Source of the DNA: Paracyclopina nana
Lineage: Eukaryota; Arthropoda; Copepoda; Cyclopoida; Cyclopettidae
DNA: 64,000 nucleotides
NCBI GenBank assembly: GCA_019096065.1
Contig: JAGUCH010000005.1
Span: 2,976,001 to 3,040,000, forward strand
Direction: 5' to 3'
Each line of letters starts with the position of its first letter. Positions within the stretch are counted from its first letter, which is position 1. A program made the position numbers and the translations under genes. Below, piece after piece: positions 1 to 12,005 of this stretch. The notes under the pieces were generated by a model. The model saw only the letters and a program-made list of their open reading frames with translations. It was not told the DNA's origin and searched no databases.

Positions 1-42
1 ATTGATGACATAAAAACAATGCCAAAAAATGTGAATTCGACC

Positions 43-3000
43 GCAAACTTTTTGTTTCAGTGGGCAACTGAAAATCGCATCGCCACTAGCATTTTGCTAC
101 TACAGCCAGCTTTCAAACTGAATTTGCCACACTGCACCAGAAGTAACTTTTTTCAAAGTGGTTTGTGGAAAAGTTTCCTTTTACCACTAGCTTCCATGGA
201 AAACTAGAGTTTCAGTTTTGTCGCAAACTTTTTGTTTCAGTAGGCAACTGAAAATCGCATCGCCACTAGCATTTCGCTACTACAGCCAGCTTTCAAACTG
301 AATTTGCCACACTGCACCAGAAGTAACTTTTTTCAAAGTGGTTTGTGGAAAAGTTTCCTTTTACCACTAGCTTCCATGGAAAACTAGAGTTTCAGTTTTG
401 TCGCAAACTTTTTGTTTCAGTGGGCAACTGAAAATCGCATCGCCACTAGCATTTCGCTACTACAGCCAGCTTTCAAACTGAATTTGCCACACTGCACCAG
501 AAGTAACTTTTTCAAAGTGGTTTGTGGAAAAGTTTCCTTTTACCACTAGCTTCCATGGAAAACTAGAGTTTCAGTTTTGTTGCAAACTTTTTGTTTCAGT
601 GGGCAACTGAAAATCGCATCGCCACTAGCATTTCGCTACTACAGCCAGCTTTCAAACTGAATTTGCCACACTGCACCAGAAGTAACTTTTTTCAAAGTGT
701 TTGTAGAAAAGTTTCCTTGTAGCACTGGCTTCCATGGAAAACTAGAGTTTCAGTTTTGTCGCAAACTTTTTGTTTCAGTGGGCAACTGAAAATCGCATCG
801 CCACTAGCATTTCGCTACTACAGCCAGCTTTCAAACTGAATTTACCACACTGCACCAGAAGTAACTTTTTTCAAAGTGGTTTGTGGAAAAGTTGCCTTTT
901 ACCACTAGCTTCCATGGAAAACTAGAGTTTCAGTTTTGTTGCAAACTTTTTGTTTCAGTAGGCAACTGAAAATCGCATCGCCACTAGCATTTCGCTACTA
1001 CAGCCAGCTTTCAAACTGAATTTGCCACACTGCACCAGAAGTAACTTTTTTCAAAGTGGTTTGTGGAAAAGTTTCCTTTTACCACTAGCTTCCATGGAAA
1101 ACTAGAGTTTCAGTTTTGTTGCAAACTTTTTGTTTCAGTAGGCAACTGAAAATCGCATCGCCACTAGCATTTCGCTACTACAGCCAGCTTTCAAACTGAA
1201 TTTGCCACACTGCACCAGAAGTAACTTTTTCAAAGTGGTTTGTGGAAAAGTTTCCTTTTACCACTAGCTTCCATGGAAAACTAGAGTTTCAGTTTTGTCG
1301 CAAACTTTTTGTTTCAGTGGGCAACTGAAAATCGCATCGCCACTAGCATTTCGCTACTACAGCCAGCTTTCAAACTGAATTTGCCACACTGCACCAGAAG
1401 TAACTTTTTCAAAGTGGTTTGTGGAAAAGTTTCCTTTTACCACTAGCTTCCATGGAAAACTAGAGTTTCAGTTTTGTTGCAAACTTTTTGTTTCAGTGGG
1501 CAACTGAAAATCGCATCGCCACTAGCATTTCGCTACTACAGCCAGCTTTCAAACTGAATTTGCCACACTGCACCAGAAGTAACTTTTTTCAAAGTGTTTG
1601 TAGAAAAGTTTCCTTGTAGCACTGGCTTCCATGGAAAACTAGAGTTTCAGTTTTGTCGCAAACTTTTTGTTTCAGTGGGCAACTGAAAATCGCATCGCCA
1701 CTAGCATTTCGCTACTACAGCCAGCTTTCAAACTGAATTTACCACACTGCACCAGAAGTAACTTTTTTCAAAGTGGTTTGTGGAAAAGTTGCCTTTTACC
1801 ACTAGCTTCCATGGAAAACTAGAGTTTCAGTTTTGTTGCAAACTTTTTGTTTCAGTAGGCAACTGAAAATCGCATCGCCACTAGCATTTCGCTACTACAG
1901 CCAGCTTTCAAACTGAATTTGCCACACTGCACCAGAAGTAACTTTTTTCAAAGTGGTTTGTGGAAAAGTTTCCTTTTACCACTAGCTTCCATGGAAAACT
2001 AGAGTTTCAGTTTTGTTGCAAACTTTTTGTTTCAGTAGGCAACTGAAAATCGCATCGCCACTAGCATTTCGCTACTACAGCCAGCTTTCAAACTGAATTT
2101 GCCACACTGCACCAGAAGTAACTTTTTTCAAAGTGGTTTGTGGAAAAGTTTCCTTTTACCACTAGCTTCCATGGAAAACTAGAGTTTCAGTTTTGTTGCA
2201 AACTTTTTGTTTCAGTGGGCAACTGAAAATCGCATCGCCACTAGCATTTCGCTACTACAGCCAGCTTTCAAACTGAATTTGCCACACTGCACCAGAAGTA
2301 ACTTTTTTCAAAGTGTTTGTAGAAAAGTTTCCTTGTAGCACTGGCTTCCATGGAAAACTAGAGTTTCAGTTTTGTCGCAAACTTTTTGTTTCAGTGGGCA
2401 ACTGAAAATCGCATCGCCACTAGCATTTCGCTACTACAGCCAGCTTTCAAACTGAATTTACCACACTGCACCAGAAGTAACTTTTTTCAAAGTGGTTTGT
2501 GGAAAAGTTTCCTTTTACCACTAGCTTCCATGGAAAACTAGAGTTTCAGTTTTGTCGCAAACTTTTTGTTTCAGTGGGCAACTGAAAATCGCATCGCCAC
2601 TAGCATTTCGCTACTACAGCCAGCTTTCAAACTGAATTTGCCACACTGCACCAGAAGTAACTTTTTTCAAAGTGTTTGTAGAAAAGTTTCCTTGTAGCAC
2701 TGGCTTCCATGGAAAACTAGAGTTTCAGTTTTGTCGCAAACTTTTTGTTTCAGTGGGCAACTGAAAATCGCATCGCCACTAGCATTTCGCTACTACAGCC
2801 AGCTTTCAAACTGAATTTACCACACTGCACCAGAAGTAACTTTTTTCAAAGTGGTTTGTGGAAAAGTTTCCTTTTACCACTAGCTTCCATGGAAAACTAG
2901 AGTTTCAGTTTTGTCGCAAACTTTTTGTTTCAGTGGGCAACTGAAAATCGCATCGCCACTAGCATTTCGCTACTACAGCCAGCTTTCAAACTGAATTTGC

Positions 3001-5154
3001 CACACTGCACCAGAAGTAACTTTTTTCAAAGTGTTTGTAGAAAAGTTTCCTTGTAGCACTGGCTTCCATGGAAAACTAGAGTTTCAGTTTTGTCGCAAAC
3101 TTTTTGTTTCAGTGGGCAACTGAAAATCGCATCGTCACTAGCATTTCGCTACTACAGCCAGCTTTCAAACTGAATTTGCCACACTGCACCAGAAGTAACT
3201 TTTTCAAAGTGGTTTGTGGAAAAGTTTCCTTTTACCACTAGCTTCCATGGAAAACTAGAGTTTCAGTTTTGTCGCAAACTTTTTGTTTCAGTGGGCAACT
3301 GAAAATCGCATCGCCACTAGCATTTCGCTACTACAGCCAGCTTTCAAACTGAATTTGCCACACTGCACCAGAAGTAACTTTTTTCAAAGTGTTTGTAGAA
3401 AAGTTTCCTTGTAGCACTGGCTTCCATGGAAAACTAGAGTTTCAGTTTTGTCGCAAACTTTTTGTTTCAGTGGGCAACTGAAAATCGCATCGCCACTAGC
3501 ATTTCGCTACTACAGCCAGCTTTCAAACTGAATTTGCCACACTGCACCAGAAGTAACTTTTTCCAAAGTGGTTTGTGGAAAAGTTGCCTTTTACCACTAG
3601 CTTCCATGGAAAACTAGAGTTTCAGTTTTGTCGCAAACTTTTTGTTTCAGTGGGCAACTGAAAATCGCATCGCCACTAGCATTTCTCTACTACAGCCAGC
3701 TTTCAAACTGAATTTGCCACACTGCACCAGAAGTAACTTTTTTCAAAGTGTTTGTAGAAAAGTTTCCTTGTAGCACTGGCTTCCATGGAAAACTAGAGTT
3801 TCAGTTTTGTCGCAAACTTTTTGTTTCAGTGGGCAACTGAAAATCGCATCGCCACTAGCATTTCGCTACTACAGCCAGCTTTCAAACTGAATTTGCCACA
3901 CTGCACCAGAAGTAACTTTTTTCAAAGTGGTTTGTGGAAAAGTTGCCTTTTACCACTAGCTTCCATGGAAAACTAGAGTTTCAGTTTTGTCGCAAACTTT
4001 TTGTTTCAGTGGGCAACTGAAAATCGCATCGCCACTAGCATTTCGCTACTACAGCCAGCTTTCAAACTGAATTTGCCACACTGCACCAGAAGTAACTTTT
4101 TTCAAAGTGTTTGTAGAAAAGTTTCCTTGTAGCACTGGCTTCCATGGAAAACTAGAGTTTCAGTTTTGTCGCAAACTTTTTGTTTCAGTGGGCAACTGAA
4201 AATCGCATCGCCACTAGCATTTCGCTACTACAGCCAGCTTTCAAACTGAATTTGCCACACTGCACCAGAAGTAACTTTTTCCAAAGTGGTTTGTGGAAAA
4301 GTTGCCTTTTACCACTAGCTTCCATGGAAAACTAGAGTTTCAGTTTTGTCGCAAACTTTTTGTTTCAGTGGGCAACTGAAAATCGCATCGCCACTAGCAT
4401 TTCTCTACTACAGCCAGCTTTCAAACTGAATTTGCCACACTGCACCAGAAGTAACTTTTTTCAAAGTGTTTGTAGAAAAGTTTCCTTGTAGCACTGGCTT
4501 CCATGGAAAACTAGAGTTTCAGTTTTGTCGCAAACTTTTTGTTTCAGTGGGCAACTGAAAATCGCATCGCCACTAGCATTTCGCTACTACAGCCAGCTTT
4601 CAAACTGAATTTGCCACACTGCACCAGAAGTAACTTTTTTCAAAGTGGTTTGTGGAAAAGTTGCCTTTTACCACTAGCTTCCATGGAAAACTAGAGTTTC
4701 AGTTTTGTCGCAAACTTTTTGTTTCAGTGGGCAACTGAAAATCGCATCGCCACTAGCATTTCGCTACTACAGCCAGCTTTCAAACTGAATTTGCCACACT
4801 GCACCAGAAGTAACTTTTTTCAAAGTGTTTGTAGAAAAGTTTCCTTGTAGCACTGGCTTCCATGGAAAACTAGAGTTTCAGTTTTGTCGCAAACTTTTTG
4901 TTTCAGTGGGCAACTGAAAATCGCATCGCCACTAGCATTTCGCTACTACAGCCAGCTTTCAAACTGAATTTACCACACTGCACCAGAAGTAACTTTTTTC
5001 AAAGTGGTTTGTGGAAAAGTTTCCTTTTACCACTAGCTTCCATGGAAAACTAGAGTTTCAGTTTTGTTGCAAACTTTTTGTTTCAGTAGGCAACTGAAAA
5101 TCGCATCGCCACTAGCATTTCGCTACTACAGCCAGCTTTCAAACTGAATTTGCC
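43..5154 (+). repeat. 180-bp satellite array, forward block 1
   Basis: About 28-29 head-to-tail monomers of roughly 178-180 bp. Landmark TTTCAGTGGGCAACTG recurs at 55, 235, 415 and so on. Two main monomer types are visible: type A (GTGGTTTGTGG, then TTTTACCACTAGC) and type B (GTGTTTGTAG, then TTGTAGCACTGGC). From about 2.2 to 5.1 kb they alternate strictly as A-B dimers. The array is non-coding; the only ORF inside it (19-207) is a chance opening. The high copy identity and higher-order structure resemble centromeric or pericentromeric satellite, but the location is inferred. Confidence 0.97.
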
Positions 5155-5634
5155 ACTTATTTTAGGAATTTGTATAGTCCATTTGGTGCTGAAAGTTCAT
5201 TTCAAATTGGACACATTGTCAACTCGAGTCAACAGTGCAGTGGCAACCCATGAGCAAAATAACCCAGGGCAAAATTCCTAAGGCCAAAATTTTACAGGTA
5301 CTTGGGGCAAAAGTGCCTGAGGCAACATACCTAGTGGTAAAAATCCAAGGTGCAAAAATCCAAGGTGAAAAAATCCAAAGGGCAAAAAACCAAGGGGCAA
5401 AAAAACAAGGGGCAAAAACCCAAGGGGCAAAAATCCAAGGGGCAAATATATCCAGGGGCTAACATCTAAGGGGCAAGTGTCTTCAGGGGCAAAAATCCAA
5501 GGGGCAAACTTGTATAGGGGCAAAAATCCAAAGGGCAAATGTCTTGGGGGTGACTGTCTCTAAGGACAAAGATCTTAGGGGCAGACGTCTACAGGGGCAA
5601 ACGGCCTGGGGCAAACATATCAGGGGTAAACGGC
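5155..5634 (+). repeat. Minisatellite module, copy 1 (inserted in satellite)
   Basis: About 110 bp of unique lead sequence, starting TTATTTTAGGAATTTG, is followed by degenerate 15-16 bp repeats of the type GGGGCAAAAATCCAA to about 5634. The satellite resumes at CTAGCATTTCGCT. That stretch also lies just left of the module, so about 45 bp of satellite sits on both sides. The same module recurs at 7909-8396. ORFs here (5235-5462 plus, 5278-5538 minus) exist because 15 bp is a multiple of three; I do not regard them as genes. Confidence 0.9.
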
Positions 5635-6876
5635 TAGCATTTCGCTACTACAGCCAGCTTTCAAACTGAATTTACCACACTGCACCAGAAGTAACTTTTT
5701 TCAAAGTGGTTTGTGGAAAAGTTTCCTTTTACCACTAGCTTCCATGGAAAACTAGAGTTTCAGTTTTGTTGCAAACTTTTTGTTTCAGTAGGCAACTGAA
5801 AATCGCATCGCCACTAGCATTTCGCTACTACAGCCAGCTTTCAAACTGAATTTGCCACACTGCACCAGAAGTAACTTTTTTCAAAGTGGTTTGTGGAAAA
5901 GTTTCCTTTTACCACTAGCTTCCATGGAAAACTAGAGTTTCAGTTTTGTCGCAAACTTTTTGTTTCAGTGGGCAACTGAAAATCGCATCGCCACTAGCAT
6001 TTCGCTACTACAGCCAGCTTTCAAACTGAATTTGCCACACTGCACCAGAAGTAACTTTTTCCAAAGTGGTTTGTGGAAAAGTTGCCTTTTACCACTAGCT
6101 TCCATGGAAAACTAGAGTTTCAGTTTTGTTGCAAACTTTTTGTTTCAGTAGGCAACTGAAAATCGCATCGCCACTAGCATTTCGCTACTACAGCCAGCTT
6201 TCAAACTGAATTTGCCACACTGCACCAGAAGTAACTTTTTTCAAAGTGGTTTGTGGAAAAGTTTCCTTTTACCACTAGCTTCCATGGAAAACTAGAGTTT
6301 CAGTTTTGTCGCAAACTTTTTGTTTCAGTGGGCAACTGAAAATCGCATCGCCACTAGCATTTCGCTACTACAGCCAGCTTTCAAACTGAATTTGCCACAC
6401 TGCACCAGAAGTAACTTTTTCCAAAGTGGTTTGTGGAAAAGTTGCCTTTTACCACTAGCTTCCATGGAAAACTAGAGTTTCAGTTTTGTCGCAAACTTTT
6501 TGTTTCAGTGGGCAACTGAAAATCGCATCGCCACTAGCATTTCTCTACTACAGCCAGCTTTCAAACTGAATTTGCCACACTGCACCAGAAGTAACTTTTT
6601 TCAAAGTGTTTGTAGAAAAGTTTCCTTGTAGCACTGGCTTCCATGGAAAACTAGAGTTTCAGTTTTGTCGCAAACTTTTTGTTTCAGTGGGCAACTGAAA
6701 ATCGCATCGCCACTAGCATTTCGCTACTACAGCCAGCTTTCAAACTGAATTTGCCACACTGCACCAGAAGTAACTTTTTTCAAAGTGGTTTGTGGAAAAG
6801 TTGCCTTTTACCACTAGCTTCCATGGAAAACTAGAGTTTCAGTTTTGTCGCAAACTTTTTGTTTCAGTGGACAACT
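5635..6876 (+). repeat. 180-bp satellite array, forward block 2
   Basis: About seven further monomers in the same orientation as block 1, including type A variants with GTTGCC and one type B copy at about 6600. The block ends abruptly inside a monomer at CAGTGGACAACTGAA, where AT-rich unique sequence begins. Confidence 0.96.
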
Positions 6877-7226
6877 GAACTATATTTATTTATGTCATAT
6901 TTTATTTTGTCAGCATTTTGGGGTACACTTTTCATTTTTTTGAAAATATTGAGTTAATAGTCAATGTGTTTTGATTTCATCAAATGAACATGAAAAAATG
7001 AGATGAAATTGAAATTTAATTATAAATATGATATGTGATGAGCACTTTTTATTTCTGTCATCATTTCTATCATCATACCATAATTGTTGGACCATTTTTT
7101 AGGGTAGTTTTACTGTGAGTGCATCATAGTTTGATTAATTAATTAAGCTTTCTCTTTCTTAAGACTAAGACATATCTTAAGTGAAAGAAAGTTAGAAAAG
7201 CTAGAAAGATAGTTTACCTATGGTGG
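6877..7226. other. AT-rich spacer between satellite blocks
   Basis: Single-copy-looking AT-rich DNA with no convincing ORF. An imperfect inverted repeat around 7148-7192 (CTTTCTCTTTCTTAAGA against TCTTAAGTGAAAGAAAG) is the only structure I see. Confidence 0.6.
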
Positions 7227-7315
7227 ATTCGACCCCATGAAAGTTACTTCTGGTGCAGTGTGGCAAATTCAGTTTGAAAGCTAGCTGTAGTAGCGAAATG
7301 CTAGTGGTTATGTGA
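7227..7315 (-). repeat. Satellite fragment, inverted
   Basis: A partial monomer in reverse orientation (GTTACTTCTGGTGCAGTG, then GAAATGCTAGTGG). It is joined directly to the minisatellite that follows. This is the first point where the satellite is reversed. Confidence 0.85.
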
Positions 7316-7324
7316 TTTTCGGCT

Positions 7325-7700
7325 GCGTGCACTTTGCCCCTAGCTGTTTGCCCCTTGACATTTACCCCTAGCATGTTTGCCCCTAAGATTTTTGCCCCTA
7401 AAGACTTTTGCCCCCAAGACATTTTCCCTTAGACACATTTGCCCCTAGAAATGTTTGCCCCTAGAAATGTTTGCCCCTGGGATTTTTGCCCCTGAAGACG
7501 CTTGCCCCTTAGATGTTTGCCCCTGGATATATTTTCCCCTTGTACTTTTGCCCCTTGTACTTTTGCCCCTAGGACTTTTGCCCCTAGGACTTTTGCCCCT
7601 AGGACTTTTGCCCCTAGGAATTTTGCCCCTTGGACTTTTGCCCCTAGGACTTTTGCCCCTAGGACTTTTGCCTCTTGAACTTTTGCCTCACAGATGGTTT
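7325..7700 (-). repeat. 15-bp minisatellite, reverse orientation
   Basis: Tandem copies of TTTTGCCCCTAGGAC, most regular at 7540-7675. This is the reverse complement of the GGGGCAAAA repeat in the other two modules. Because the unit is exactly five codons, both strands stay open and translate as pentapeptide repeats (GAKVL on minus, LLPLG on plus). I treat these as non-coding. Confidence 0.92.
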
Positions 7701-7908
7701 CCCACATTATTTTCACCTCATTATTTCATGATAATTTGCATTTTACAATAATTTTACATAACAAAACCTTCTTTAATCGGAATCCTAAACTAACCTAACC
7801 TTATCCTATCCAAAACAATCATTTTTTTCTGCTTTTACAAATAATAGTTTTATTAATTTTTTAATAAGCTGATTGGATTGAGGCAATGTATAATCTTATC
7901 CCTAAAAT
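7701..7908. other. Spacer
   Basis: AT-rich unique sequence with no gene. It contains a short CCTAA-like stretch at about 7783-7800 (CTAACCTAACC), too short to call telomeric. Confidence 0.5.
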
Positions 7909-8408
7909 GACTTATTTTAGGAATTTGTATAGTCCATTTGGTGCTGAAAGTTCATTTCAAATTGGACACATTGTCAACTCGAGTCAACAGTGCAGTGGCA
8001 ACCCATGAGCAAAATAACCCAGGGCAAAATTCCTAAGGCCAAAATTTTACAGGTACTTGGGGCAAAAGTGCCTGAGGCAACATCCCTAGGGGTAAAAATC
8101 CAAGGGGCAAAAATCCAAGGGGCAAAAATCTAAGGGGCCAAAAAACCAGGGGGAAAAAATCAAGGGGCAAAAACCAAGGGGCAAAATCCAAGGGGCAAAT
8201 ATATCCAGGGGCTAACATCTAAGGGGCAAGTGTCTTCAGGGGCAAAAATCCAAGGCAAACTTGTATAGGGGCAAAAATCCAAAGGGCAAATGTCTTGGGG
8301 GTGACTGTCTCTAAGGACAAAGATCTTAGGGGCAGACGTCTACAGGGGCAAACGGCCTGGGGCAAACATATCAGGGGTAAACGGCTAGGGGCAAAAGTCT
8401 TGAGACCG
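7909..8408 (+). repeat. Minisatellite module, copy 2
   Basis: Near-identical copy of 5155-5634: the same lead (TTATTTTAGGAATTTG through GGCAACCCATGAGC), then the GGGGCAAAAATCCAA-type repeats, then GGGGTAAACGGCTAG. It is joined at about 8405 to satellite running in the opposite direction. Confidence 0.9.
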
Positions 8409-9998
8409 TGATTTTCAGTTGCCCACTGAAACAAAAAGTTTGCGACAAAACTGAAACTCTAGTTTTCCATGGAAGCCAGTGCTACAAGGAAACTTTTCTA
8501 CAAACACTTTGAAAAAAGTTACTTCTGGTGCAGTGTGGCAAATTCAGTTTGAAAGCTGGCTGTAGTAGAGAAATGCTAGTGGCGATGCTATTTTCAGTTG
8601 CCCACTGAAACAAAAAGTTTGCGACAAAACTGAAACTCTAGTTTTCCATGGAAGCCAGTGTTGCAAGGAAACTTTTCCACAAACCACTTTGAAAAAAGTT
8701 ACTTCTGGTGCAGTGTGGCAAATTCAGTTTGAAAGCTGGCGGTAATAGCGAAATGCTAGTGGCAATGCGATTTTCAGTTGCCCACTGAAACAAAAAGTTT
8801 GCGACAAAACTGAAACTCTAGTTTTCCATGAAAGCCAGTGCTACAAGGAAACTTTTCCACAAACCAATTTGAAAAAAGTTACTTCTGGTGCAGTGTGGCA
8901 AATTCAGTTTGAAAGCTGGCTGTAGTAGCAAAATGCTAGTGGCGATGCGATTTTCAGTTGCCCACTGAAACAAAAAGTTTGCGACAAAACTGAAACTCTA
9001 GTTTTCTATGGAAGCCAGTGCTACCAGGAAACTTTTCCACAAACCACTTTGGAAAAAGTTACTTCTGGTGCAGTGTGGCAAATTCAGTTTGAAAGCTGGC
9101 TGTAGTAGCGAAATGCTATTGGCGATGTGATTTTCAGTTGCCTACTGAAACAAAAAGTTTGCAACAAAACTGAAACTCTAGTTTTCCATGGAAGCTAGTG
9201 GTAAAAGGAAACTTTTCCACAAACCACTTTGGAAAAAGTTACTTCTTGTGCAGTGTGGCAAATTCAGTTTGAAAGCTGGCTGTAGTAGCGAAATGCTAGT
9301 GGCGATGCGATTTTCAGTTGCCTACTGAAACAAAAAGTTTGCAACAAAACTGAAACTCTAGTTTTCCATGGAAGCTAGTGGTAAAAGGAAACTTTTCCAC
9401 AAACCACTTTGAAAAAGTTACTTCTGGTGCAGTGTGGCAAATTCAGTTTGAAAGCTGGCTGTAGTAGCGAAATGCTAGTGGCGATGTGATTTTCAGTTGC
9501 CTACTGAAACAAAAAGTTTGCGACAAAACTGAAACTCTAGTTTTCCATGGAAGCTAGTGGTAAAAGGCAACTTTTCCACAAACCACTTTGGAAAAAGTTA
9601 CTTCTGGTGCAGTGTGGCAAATTCAGTTTGAAAGCTGGCTGTAGTAGCGAAATGCTAGTGGCGATGTGATTTTCAGTTGCCCACTGAAACAAAAAGTTTG
9701 CGACAAAACTGAAACTCTAGTTTTCCATGGAAGCTAGTGGTAAAAGGCAACTTTTCCACAAACCACTTTGGAAAAAGTTACTTCTGGTGCAGTGTGGCAA
9801 ATTCAGTTTGAAAGCTGGCTGTAGTAGCGAAATGCTAGTGGCGATGTGATTTTCAGTTGCCCACTGAAACAAAAAGTTTGCGACAAAACTGAAACTCTAG
9901 TTTTCCATGGAAGCTAGTGGTAAAAGGAAACTTTTCCACAAACCACTTTGAAAAAAGTTACTTCTGGTGCAGTGTGGCAAATTCAGTTTAAAAGCTGG
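8409..9998 (-). repeat. 180-bp satellite array, inverted block
   Basis: About nine monomers in reverse orientation relative to blocks 1 and 2 (landmark CAGTTGCCCACTGAAA, then AAACTGAAACTCTAG). Type A and B variants are both present. Monomers here are more divergent from one another than in block 1. Confidence 0.96.
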
Positions 9999-10135
9999 CA
10001 TGAAACATTTCAAGTCACACACTGACTATAAAGTTTGTGACAAAACTTTAAGTCTTTTTTTCCATTGAATCTAGTGCTTCTAGGAATTTTTCAAGCATTT
10101 GAAATCAATTACCTTTTCTGTTGAGGCGGCTTTAG
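9999..10135 (-). repeat. Diverged satellite monomer at array edge
   Basis: The sequence can be aligned along its length with a reversed monomer (AAAGTTTGTGACAAAACTT matches AAAGTTTGCGACAAAACTG; GAATCTAGTGCTTC matches GAAGCCAGTGCTAC) but with many substitutions. It looks like an old monomer left at the array border. Confidence 0.75.
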
Positions 10136-10195
10136 TTTATTTATGTATGTGTTTTTCTGGTGCATTCTGGTTGAGCCTATTATTAGCACCTTGAA

Positions 10196-10305
10196 GATTG
10201 ATGCAGGTTGGTGCAGGTTGGTGAACGTCAGTGTAGTTTGGTGCAGTCCATTGCAGTACATTGCAGTCTAATGCAGTCCAGATCAGTTTGGTGCAGTATT
10301 TAGTC
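10196..10305. repeat. 10-bp-period repeat
   Basis: About ten degenerate decamers of the type GGTGCAGTCC run in strict 10-bp register (for example GGTGCAGGTT, GGTGCAGTCC, ATTGCAGTAC, AATGCAGTCC). The overlapping minus-strand ORF at 10137-10373 is a by-product. The remaining unique DNA to 11219 shows nothing I can identify. Confidence 0.8.
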
Positions 10306-11219
10306 GCGGCCTTGATTCCATTGTACTCAGTTGCGCTTTTGCGGAACATTCCAATAATTCTTTTAACACGCAACTACATCAGATGCAACTCACAACTCAC
10401 ACAAAATTATCTTAACTTTTCCTGAATGAACGCTGAACACCAATTCAAGTAAGAAGACAAATGCCCATTTTAATTCCAAGTGACAGCCAGTGACAGCCAG
10501 TAGTGCTATGCTAGCATACTTTAGGTTTCAAGTGTCTAGAAAATAAGGCGCGGTTGCCTTCAAAATGCAAATTGCCCCTTTCATCGCTGAAAAGTGGTTA
10601 ATTACAAATGAGTTGTATTTGATGAAAGAAACCCAATTTACGACTCATTATTATTTTGGTTGTTTGCTCAAACATGCCGTGTGACCAACAACACAAGAAA
10701 CACATGTAAATGCGTGCCTAATGATGAATAGCTTTTTTTAATAAATGATGCAGCTTTAAAATAATTGAGTGTAAACATGAAAAAAGAGACAGGTAGGCTT
10801 TTTTGCCTTGATTTGAGTTTATTTAAAAAAAGGCTATTCAGCCAAAGTTTCTAACAAGATTGTTGCTTAGCCCTTCGTTACGAGACACGGAATTTTTGAT
10901 GAGACCCAATATAATCTCGAAAAAGTTGAAGAATTACCAACAAACCCACCGATATCAATAAGATAAAACAGTAAAATAGCCATTGGCACGCGATATTTAC
11001 CTTGTTCTAATTTTAGAACAGTATGGGCTACCAACTTCCCAAAGCAGAAACTTTTAACAATCCTGCAAGTTTTTGTGTGCATGTGTGCATTTTCACAGTA
11101 GTAAGCAATCCGGACGAAAATGCTAAGTTAACTTTTTCTGTGTTGTGAGCAATTTTGACTCTTCAAGTTAATTGAGGTAGACGACCATAGCTAGAATAGT
11201 GACAAAATTATGAAACTTA

Positions 11220-11223
11220 TGAT
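11220..11223. other. Target-site duplication, left (TGAT)
   Basis: TGAT immediately precedes the left LTR and is repeated immediately after the right LTR at 34688-34691. An extra A could extend it to ATGAT because the LTR itself ends in A. A 4-5 bp duplication is normal for LTR integrases. Confidence 0.85.
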
Positions 11224-12002
11224 TGATGGACAACGAGTTCCATCATAGCCTTTGGTGCAAGGATAGGAAAAGAAAGGAAGAAGAAGATGACTATTCAGCG
11301 CAACAGTATCAACTTGGACCACACAACCTTGCCTTCATTTCATCATGCTTCACAGGTGGCTGGTTGCCTTGCCAAATTCTGCTTCACATGCTACATACTG
11401 CTATATAGTAGCTGTGAATACTATGAAGCTACCTGGACCAGCTGGGCCAGCCTTGAGATGATGAGAGTGCACTGCCAACGAGTGAAGGAGAAAAGGAAAG
11501 AGAAGGGAGTTCTTCAGGGGACCTCAGAGAAACAACATGTCAACCTCACTGCAGGAGGTTGACTGGGGTGAACTCTGCTAGCAGCTGAAGCCTGAAGATC
11601 CTCACCAAGTTTGAAGAGTACAGTACTGAAGAGGCAGCCACAGAGAAGAAGCTTTATTGTTATATACTGTTTTGAGCTCTGGTTGAAGTAGCTGTTGTGA
11701 TGTGTTGTGCCAGCTAATGAATAGAAAATTCCACCCGACCTTAATGAAGTATATTAGTGCTCAGACTCATAGCGAGGTCCTGATCCCTGGAATGATCAGG
11801 GTGAAAGGGCGACACTTAACCACTGGTCAACTGCTCATAAGCGTGCCGAGAGGTTCCTTGCCAGAAGCTGTGTACGTGAGGCTGCGGCCTCTGCATAGCG
11901 GCTTGTGAGACCTGGCAGCTCCGGTGCTGCGGACTGGTACTAGACTTGAACCGATGCTTTGAAACCTTCCTAGGTTCTAGAGGGCGTACCGGTCGCACAC
12001 CA
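11224..12002 (+). repeat. 5' LTR
   Basis: 779 bp, TG...CA ends, apparently identical to 33909-34687 along its whole length. It contains a possible TATA-like TATATAG at about 11402. Small ORFs inside it (such as 11287-11562) recur identically in the other LTR and are not considered genes. Confidence 0.95.
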
Positions 12003-12005
12003 TTT

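Noticed and set aside
7429..7751. Repetitive ORFs on both strands (GAKVL and LLPLG pentapeptides)
   Set aside because: They arise because the minisatellite unit is exactly 15 bp and happens to lack stops on both strands. No signal peptide, flanking unique protein or promoter supports a gene.
7783..7800. CCTAA-like telomere motif
   Set aside because: Only about two adjacent units, degenerate on both sides; expected by chance in AT-rich DNA.
1..10000. Regular repeats resembling a CRISPR array
   Set aside because: The repeats are about 180 bp, contiguous, with no unique spacers and no cas genes, in a eukaryotic context. They are satellite DNA.
11287..11562. ORF in the LTR (repeated at 33972-34247)
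   Set aside because: No domain. Its duplication is explained by LTR identity, and overlapping frames are equally open.
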